A stretch of DNA of 10,400 nucleotides from positions 1 to 10,400 of the forward strand of contig CALGNM010000271.1 in assembly GCA_937958665.1 (NCBI GenBank). The letters are read 5' to 3'. Source of the stretch: an uncultured bacterium (GTDB lineage Bacteria; Edwardsbacteria; AC1; EtOH8). Both the position numbers and the translations under genes were made by a program. Every line of letters begins with the position of its first letter. Position 1 is the stretch's first letter. Shown one piece after another: positions 5,264-10,400 of this stretch. The notes under the pieces were generated by a model. It was not told the origin of the DNA and ran no database searches. It saw only the letters and a program-made list of their open reading frames with translations.

Positions 5264-7552
5264 TTAGTCCTCTAAATTGGCGGCCATTGCCTGTCCCAAG
5301 GCGATGCCGCCATCGTTGGACGGAACCTGGCGATGGGCCAGCACCTCAAACCCTTCCCTTTCAAGACGTTGCCTGACCAACCCCAAAAGCCGTCGGTTCT
5401 GAAATACCCCTCCGGACAGAGCCACCAGATTTACTCCGGAATCTATTTTTAAATTATCGCACATACCTGCCGTAAAGTCAACGATGGCATGATGAAAACG
5501 GGCTGAACAATCATCGATAGCCGCGCCCCTTATGGCGTCCGCAGTCAATTGTTCCCATAACGTTCTTATCTGAACCACATACAGTCCTTCCCTGGCTGTT
5601 ATCGGACATTCATAGTGCCCAACCGCCCCATCCCGACAGCAATTCTCCAGGGCCATGGCCGCCTGGGCCTCAAAGGTGATGGTGGGGCATACCCCCAGCA
5701 GGGCGCTGGCCGCATCGAAAAGACGGCCCAGGCTTGAGGTCCAGGCCAGGTTGAAGCCATTCTCCAGTTGCCGGGATATCACCTCCAATTCCTCCCGGCT
5801 CGTCCCAGCCAGCAGTTCATCCGGGACCCTGCCCAACAGATGTTTGCTGTAGGCCGCCGCAATCCGGTATGGTTTTCTGATAGCAGCATCGCCCCCGGGC
5901 AGGGGCAGATACTCCAGATGCCCGGCCCGGTCAACCCGCTGTCCATCGAACAGGAAGAACTCTCCGCCCCAGATCCGGCCATCCTCCCCGTATCCGGTTC
6001 CATCGAAAGCCACCCCGATGCAGGGCTCCCAACGGCCGTTGTCGGCCAAGGTGCTCAGAATATGGGCCTGATGGTGCTGGATCGGCCGGAGGGCAATTCC
6101 TGACTGCTCCCTGGCCCAGCGAGTAGTCTGATAATCGGGATGGAGATCGTGGACCACCAGCTCCGGCCGGAGGCCGAACCACCGGCGGTATTTATCCACC
6201 ATTTCGGCAAAGTATTCCAGAGAGGCCTGGTTTCCCATCTCTCCGATGTGCTGGCTGACATAGGCTTGCTTGCCTGCTGCCAGGCAGAAGATGTTCTTCA
6301 TCTCTCCGCCCACCCCCAGCACGGGCGGCACCTCCCTCGGCAGACGGATGGGGTTGGGGGCAAAGCCCCTGGCGTGCCTCACTATCTGAAGGGCGGCCCT
6401 GGGCCGTTCCTCTTCCACGAACACTATCGAATCATCGCAGCGGTTCTCGATATCCCGGTCATTCAGAAGAAAGCAGTCGGCGATCCCGGACAACTGATCC
6501 AATGCCTCCCGGTTGCTGGCAGTCACCGGGCGATCCTGGATGTTGCCTGAGGTCATCACCAGACAGTTGGCTCCCGGCCGCACCAGTTCCAACTCCCGAT
6601 ACAGCAGATGGTGCAGCGGGGCATAGGGCAGCATCACCCCCAAATAACTATTCCCGGGAGCCAGAAGGTCTGACAGCCTTATCTGTTGATGGCCCTTTTT
6701 TTTCAACAGCACTATCGGGGCCGGGCTGGACTCCAACGCCGCTGCTTCCTGGGGGCTGACCCGACAGATCATTCTGGCCGCCTCCAGAGTGGGGCACATC
6801 ACAGCCAGCGGCTTGTGGGGGCGGGTTTTCCTGCTCCTCAAAGTTTTCACCGCCCGGTCGCTGGCCGCATCGCAGGCCAGGTGGAATCCCCCGATGCCCT
6901 TGACAGCCAATATCCTGCCCTCGGCCAGCAGTCGGGCGGCATCGGCAATCGCCTGACCCTTCTCCGATATTTCCCGGCCTTCGGTGTCGGCCAGCCAGAC
7001 CCGGGGGCCGCAGACCGGACAGGCATTGGGCTGGGCGTGGAAGCGGCGATCTTCCGGGTCCCGGTACTCCCGTTGGCATTCCGGGCACATGGCGAAGGCC
7101 GACATGGTGGTCAGCGGCCGGTCATAAGGCGTATCTCGGATGATGGAAAAGCGGGGGCCGCAGTTGGTGCAGTTGGTAAAGGGATATTGGTGCCTCCGGT
7201 TCCCGGGGTCCAGCATCTCCGCGAGGCAATCATCACATAGGGCAATATCAGGCGAGATCCTGGTAAAGCCATCGTTCCCGAGACTTTCCCTGATGGTGAA
7301 GCTCTGGTGTTCCTCGGGGGCAACCTCAGCGTGTGACAACTGATCGATAACCGCCTGCGGTGGCAGTTCCTTGGGAATGGCGGCCAGAAAATCATCCGCA
7401 TCTTCTGGCAAGCCCTGGGCTAGGACCTCCACCCCCCGGCTTGAATTAAGCACCCAGCCGGTCAACCGGTGCCGTTTGGCCAGTCGGTAGATGTATGGCC
7501 GAAAGCCTACCCCCTGGACAATGCCGTTTATTTGGATCCGGACTGCTTTCAT
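5264..7552 (-). CDS. hypF: Carbamoyltransferase HypF (hydrogenase maturation)
   Basis: HypF converts carbamoyl phosphate and ATP into a carbamoyl group on the C-terminal cysteine of HypE, the source of the cyanide ligands. The 762 residues carry all family domains in order. First is an acylphosphatase domain (1-90) with VQGVGFRP (12-19) and catalytic-type Arg18 and Asn36. Next is a zinc-finger region with four CxxC pairs (106/109, 128/131, 156/159, 178/181). A YrdC-like domain follows (about 200-390, with KTRPHKPLAVMC at 242-253). Last is a Kae1-like carbamoyltransferase domain with HHQAH (493-497), FDGTGYGEDG (516-525) and a late SGGVFQN motif. No key motif is missing. The ATG at 7552-7550 has AAGGAAAG just upstream. 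It is first in the hyp cluster and lies only 17 nt after the terminator of the preceding gene. Confidence 0.98.
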   Translation of the reverse strand: MKAVRIQINGIVQGVGFRPYIYRLAKRHRLTGWVLNSSRGVEVLAQGLPEDADDFLAAIPKELPPQAVIDQLSHAEVAPEEHQSFTIRESLGNDGFTRISPDIALCDDCLAEMLDPGNRRHQYPFTNCTNCGPRFSIIRDTPYDRPLTTMSAFAMCPECQREYRDPEDRRFHAQPNACPVCGPRVWLADTEGREISEKGQAIADAARLLAEGRILAVKGIGGFHLACDAASDRAVKTLRSRKTRPHKPLAVMCPTLEAARMICRVSPQEAAALESSPAPIVLLKKKGHQQIRLSDLLAPGNSYLGVMLPYAPLHHLLYRELELVRPGANCLVMTSGNIQDRPVTASNREALDQLSGIADCFLLNDRDIENRCDDSIVFVEEERPRAALQIVRHARGFAPNPIRLPREVPPVLGVGGEMKNIFCLAAGKQAYVSQHIGEMGNQASLEYFAEMVDKYRRWFGLRPELVVHDLHPDYQTTRWAREQSGIALRPIQHHQAHILSTLADNGRWEPCIGVAFDGTGYGEDGRIWGGEFFLFDGQRVDRAGHLEYLPLPGGDAAIRKPYRIAAAYSKHLLGRVPDELLAGTSREELEVISRQLENGFNLAWTSSLGRLFDAASALLGVCPTITFEAQAAMALENCCRDGAVGHYECPITAREGLYVVQIRTLWEQLTADAIRGAAIDDCSARFHHAIVDFTAGMCDNLKIDSGVNLVALSGGVFQNRRLLGLVRQRLEREGFEVLAHRQVPSNDGGIALGQAMAANLED

Positions 7553-7569
7553 CTTTCCTTCTGCCGGTT

Positions 7570-7598
7570 AAAAAGGCCGTCCCTGCCGGGACAGCCTT
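7570..7598 (-). terminator. Intrinsic terminator after the coiled-coil gene
   Basis: On the minus strand, AAGGCTGTCCC, loop GGCA, GGGACGGCCTT forms an 11-bp stem with one G-U pair, and the stem runs into a T tract (TTTTT). It starts 38 nt after the stop codon of the coiled-coil gene and ends 17 nt before the hypF ATG. It probably separates the two transcription units. Because it lies so close to hypF, it could instead act as an attenuator in a hypF leader. Confidence 0.8.
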
Positions 7599-7635
7599 AT
7601 CTTTTTCTGCCCTTTGTGACGGAATGCCTTTAATT

Positions 7636-10356
7636 TTAGGTGAACAGGCCTGATTTTTTGTCTATCTGAAGCTCCAGATCCTCCAGGATCCTCCGTTGCT
7701 CGTCTATCCGGCGGGACAGTTCGCGCGATTCCTTTCTCATGGCCTCCATCTCGGACATCTCGGTCGAAAGCAGCTGGAATTTCTTGAGCAGGGCAGCCTC
7801 CTCGGCCGACTTGGAGGCGATGCTGGCCTGGACCGCCGCCAGTTTCTCCTGGGCCGCCCCGGCCTCGACGGCCGTTGCCTCCAGGTCCTTGGCCAATGAC
7901 TCCCGCTTAGATTGAAGGACGGCCAACTCCTGTTCCCAGCCGGCCCGGGCCTCCTGGCCTTCTCGCCGGGATTGCTCGAGCTGGGCCTCCAGTTCCTCCC
8001 TCTGGCGCTCCCGGCCCCGCAATTCGGCTTCGGCTGCCCTGATCAGCTCATTGACCCCCTCCAGCTTTCGTTGCCGCTCGTCCAGTTCCCGCTGCACATC
8101 GGACAGCTTCTCCTCCAGCACCTTCCGGGAGTCAGAAGTCTGCTGGGACAAAACCTCCAGCTCCCGGTTTTGTTGCCGCACCTGCCCCTCAAACTCCTGC
8201 CGGGAACGTTCAAGGTTCGCCGCCGTCTCATCCCGCAAGGTCTGCAGTTTTTCGATCTCCGCTGTCAGCCCGCTCCGGCTGACATCGAGCTCATTCAGCT
8301 CCCGCTTGAAGTCCCCGATCCCGGCGGCCAGTTTGTCATGTTCCTGGCGACCCTGGCTTATCTGGCCCTTCAGATCCTCCAACTGACGGTGGACATCGGC
8401 CAGTTCCGATTCGGCGGTCTGGATGCTGCGAGCCCGGTCCTGCATCAGCCGCTGGTTGTCGGAGTCTATCTGTTCCAGCTCCCGGCGCCCTTTCTCCAGC
8501 TTGTCTTCCAACTCCCTGGCCATGGTCTCCAGGGTCCCGGTCTGGGCCTTGAGCTCTTTGGCCCGGGCCAGCTGGCGCTCGATGTCCCCGCCCTGCTGTC
8601 GGCGGAAATCCAAGGCCTCCTTGATCCACTGTTCCAGGGAATTTCTCTTCAGGTGCAGAGCCTCGATGCCTTTCTGCAGCTCGCTTCTTTCGGCGGCCAG
8701 CCTGCTGTTCTGTCCCTCACCCTCCTGCTTAAGTCTTTCGATCTCCCGTCGGCTGTCGGCAATGGTTTCCTCCAACTGTCTGGCCCTTTCCTCGACCTCG
8801 GCCGCCCGGCGCTGGTTATCCTGGTACTCATCCATGGCCTTGCTTACTTTCTCCTCCCAGCCGGCCAGATCCTTCTGCTTCCTGGCTATCTCCGACTCCA
8901 GGACCGACTGTTCATCTGTCATGGTCTGATACCTGCGGCGGGCCTCCTCGATCCGGCCCCGGATCTCCTCCAGCTCAGCCGTTTCCTGCCGGTGCTGTTC
9001 CCGGACCTCACCCAGTTTCTTATCCAACTCCTCCTGGCTGGACATTGCCAGGGCGATGGATTCGGCCAGCTGCGAATGTTCCAGCTCCCGGGCCTGGACC
9101 TTTTCGACCAAGCCTGCAAAACTGGCAGCCTGTTCCTTCTTGTCAGCCTCCAACCGCATCAGCTCCGCCTGGCTTGCCTTGAGAGATTCCTGCCCAGCTG
9201 CGATTTGGACCCGCAGGGTATCCAGGGCCGTGGAGGCCTCGTTTTTCTGGCGGTTGAGTTCATCCACCTTCTGGGCCACCGACAAGCCATTCTGGCGCAG
9301 GGACTCAATTTTCTGCTGCAGCTGGATGATCACTTCCTGCCTTTTTTCCGTGTCCCTTTTCAATCCGGCCAGGCCCTCGTCCAGAACCGTAACTTGGCGG
9401 TTCCTCTCCACCAATAGGCTGTTGGACTTGGCCAACTCGACCCCCAGACGATCCAGTTCTGTCTGCCCCTGTCGGCGCAGCTCCGCCAGCTTCTCCAGTT
9501 CCAGCTTGGACTGGTAGACCTGCTGGTTCATGTTCACCTTCTGGGCCTCCAGATCGGAAAGGTCCAGGGCCGCTTGGCGGGAGCTGACTCGGGCTTGCTC
9601 CATTTGCTGGGTCAAGGATTGTATCTGCTCCGGCAGCTCCTGCAGCTGGGCCTGCTTGGCGGCTATCTCCTTCTGCAGTTCCTGGGCCACCGTCTCCATC
9701 ACCGACAGCTGGTGCTGCTTGTCCTCCAGCTCCTTCTCCACCCCGGCGGACTGGGAGGCAGCCTGGGAGCTTCTTTGGATGCTTTCCTGAAGCTGCTGTT
9801 CGGCCCGGGTGATTTGGGCATTCAGTTCCTGAAGGGCATTTTGGCCTTCAAGCCGCCTGCGGTCCAGATCCTCGGACTCGGCTATAAGGGCCGATACCCT
9901 CTGTTGCAGCTGTTCCGCCCGGGCTGACAGTTCCTGGTACCTGGCGTCGGTCTGCCCGAACTCACCGGTAACACGCTGCAGGTTAAGTTCGGCCTCGGCA
10001 GCCTGCGATTTCAGCTGTTCCCGGAAGTCCTGCAGTTCCCGATTCTCCCGGGTCAGCTGCTCTTGGCGCTGGGAATCGCGTTCGATCTCCTCCTGAAGGG
10101 AGACGCTCTGTTTTTCCAAGGTCCTGACCTCGGCCGAACGGGACTGGGCGGTCTGCTGAATTTCTTTCAGCTCCCGGCGGCTGCGGTCCAGGGATTCCAG
10201 CAGGGAACGCCTCTCCCGGGTGCTCCTCCGAATGCGGCGCAGCAGTTTGGCCTCATCTTTCCTCCGCTGCCTGATCTGTCCCTCCAGAAACTTCTTCTCC
10301 AGCCTCTTAATCTCCAGAACCTCGTCGATAGGCTTCTGGGAACGGCGGAACAGCCT
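7636..10356 (-). CDS. Very long coiled-coil protein, 5' end missing, function unknown
   Basis: About 906 native codons remain. The reading frame continues to 10371 only through adapter sequence, so the first five residues (MLFRS) are artefact and the true start is off the contig. Almost the whole length is heptad-type coiled coil rich in Glu, Gln, Arg, Leu and Ala. I see no cysteine and only two prolines, one near the cut end (KPIDEV) and one in ELPEQIQ about 245 residues in. The N-terminal 70 residues are strongly basic (KRLEKKFLEG, RQRRKDEAKLLRRIRRSTRERR). The protein ends in KKSGLFT. There is no Walker A, ABC signature, hinge, signal peptide or membrane segment in the visible part, so it is not a complete SMC, RecN or Rad50. 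It could be a filament-forming scaffold, a tether or part of a larger protein. Similarity to SMC or myosin tails would reflect composition alone. A terminator follows, so it is probably not in the hyp operon. Confidence 0.85.
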   Translation of the reverse strand, partial: RLFRRSQKPIDEVLEIKRLEKKFLEGQIRQRRKDEAKLLRRIRRSTRERRSLLESLDRSRRELKEIQQTAQSRSAEVRTLEKQSVSLQEEIERDSQRQEQLTRENRELQDFREQLKSQAAEAELNLQRVTGEFGQTDARYQELSARAEQLQQRVSALIAESEDLDRRRLEGQNALQELNAQITRAEQQLQESIQRSSQAASQSAGVEKELEDKQHQLSVMETVAQELQKEIAAKQAQLQELPEQIQSLTQQMEQARVSSRQAALDLSDLEAQKVNMNQQVYQSKLELEKLAELRRQGQTELDRLGVELAKSNSLLVERNRQVTVLDEGLAGLKRDTEKRQEVIIQLQQKIESLRQNGLSVAQKVDELNRQKNEASTALDTLRVQIAAGQESLKASQAELMRLEADKKEQAASFAGLVEKVQARELEHSQLAESIALAMSSQEELDKKLGEVREQHRQETAELEEIRGRIEEARRRYQTMTDEQSVLESEIARKQKDLAGWEEKVSKAMDEYQDNQRRAAEVEERARQLEETIADSRREIERLKQEGEGQNSRLAAERSELQKGIEALHLKRNSLEQWIKEALDFRRQQGGDIERQLARAKELKAQTGTLETMARELEDKLEKGRRELEQIDSDNQRLMQDRARSIQTAESELADVHRQLEDLKGQISQGRQEHDKLAAGIGDFKRELNELDVSRSGLTAEIEKLQTLRDETAANLERSRQEFEGQVRQQNRELEVLSQQTSDSRKVLEEKLSDVQRELDERQRKLEGVNELIRAAEAELRGRERQREELEAQLEQSRREGQEARAGWEQELAVLQSKRESLAKDLEATAVEAGAAQEKLAAVQASIASKSAEEAALLKKFQLLSTEMSEMEAMRKESRELSRRIDEQRRILEDLELQIDKKSGLFT

Positions 10357-10400
10357 AGATCGGAAGAGCACACGTCTGAACTCCAGTCACCGAATACGAT
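10357..10400 (+). other. Illumina TruSeq adapter left on the contig end (artefact)
   Basis: From 10357 the sequence reads AGATCGGAAGAGC and continues as the standard TruSeq read-1 adapter through ...CTCCAGTCAC at 10390, a 34-nt match. The next 8 bases (CGAATACG, 10391-10398) are in the sample-index position, and the final AT (10399-10400) matches the start of the segment after the index. This is library sequence, not organism DNA. It creates false start codons for the adjoining gene in two frames. Confidence 0.98.

Noticed and set aside
7912-9417. A 501-codon open frame on the plus strand, rich in Leu, Gln, Pro and Phe
   Set aside because: It is the antisense of the coiled-coil gene. The biased Glu/Gln/Leu/Arg codons there leave few stops on the opposite strand, and the product resembles no protein family.
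7636-10356. Identification of the coiled-coil protein as SMC, Rad50 or RecN
   Set aside because: No Walker A, signature or Walker B motif and no hinge are visible. Coiled-coil composition alone gives misleading similarity to these families.
10357-10373. Start codons for the coiled-coil gene at 10371 or for another frame at 10373
   Set aside because: Both fall inside adapter sequence. The real start is beyond the contig end.

Overview
All protein-coding genes in this window lie on the minus strand. In transcription order (right to left) they are: a very long coiled-coil protein with its 5' end cut off, hypF, hypC, hypD, hypE, a PTS EIIA-type protein, hisS, a small AhpD-like carboxymuconolactone decarboxylase family protein, and the first 194 codons of aspS, which runs off the left edge. 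The DNA is fairly GC-rich and densely packed, and no gap exceeds about 100 bp. No rRNA, tRNA, CRISPR array, phage or IS gene is visible.

The right end is not genomic. Positions 10357-10390 match the Illumina TruSeq read-1 adapter, followed by 8 bases in the index position and the first two bases of the next adapter segment. The window is therefore the untrimmed end of an assembled contig, probably metagenomic. Any gene call beginning 'MLFRS' or 'MCSSDL' there has an adapter-derived N-terminus.

Right part (7636-10356): about 905 native codons of near-continuous coiled coil with no recognisable catalytic domain, ended by a good intrinsic terminator at 7570-7598. Middle (2907-7552): a tight hypF-hypC-hypD-hypE cluster. 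It supplies the machinery that makes and carries the Fe(CN)2CO group of [NiFe] hydrogenases: HypF and HypE make the cyanide ligand, and HypC and HypD form the scaffold. Spacings are 4 nt, 8 nt and a 4-nt TTGA stop/start overlap, so the four are almost certainly one operon. The nickel-insertion genes hypA and hypB and the hydrogenase itself are not in view. Left part (1-2820): an EIIA domain protein followed after one base by hisS, then the AhpD-like protein, then aspS.

Intergenic gaps carry small palindromic repeats. There are three copies of a 26-nt hairpin unit with covarying stems, at 1020-1045, 1055-1080 and 2861-2886. A separate perfect 34-nt palindrome at 622-655 contains the stop codon of the AhpD-like gene.

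The hyp genes point to a bacterium that makes a [NiFe] hydrogenase, so probably one with an anaerobic or H2-linked lifestyle. Nothing seen here fixes the phylum. I found no clear new biological system. The least explained item is the long coiled-coil protein.
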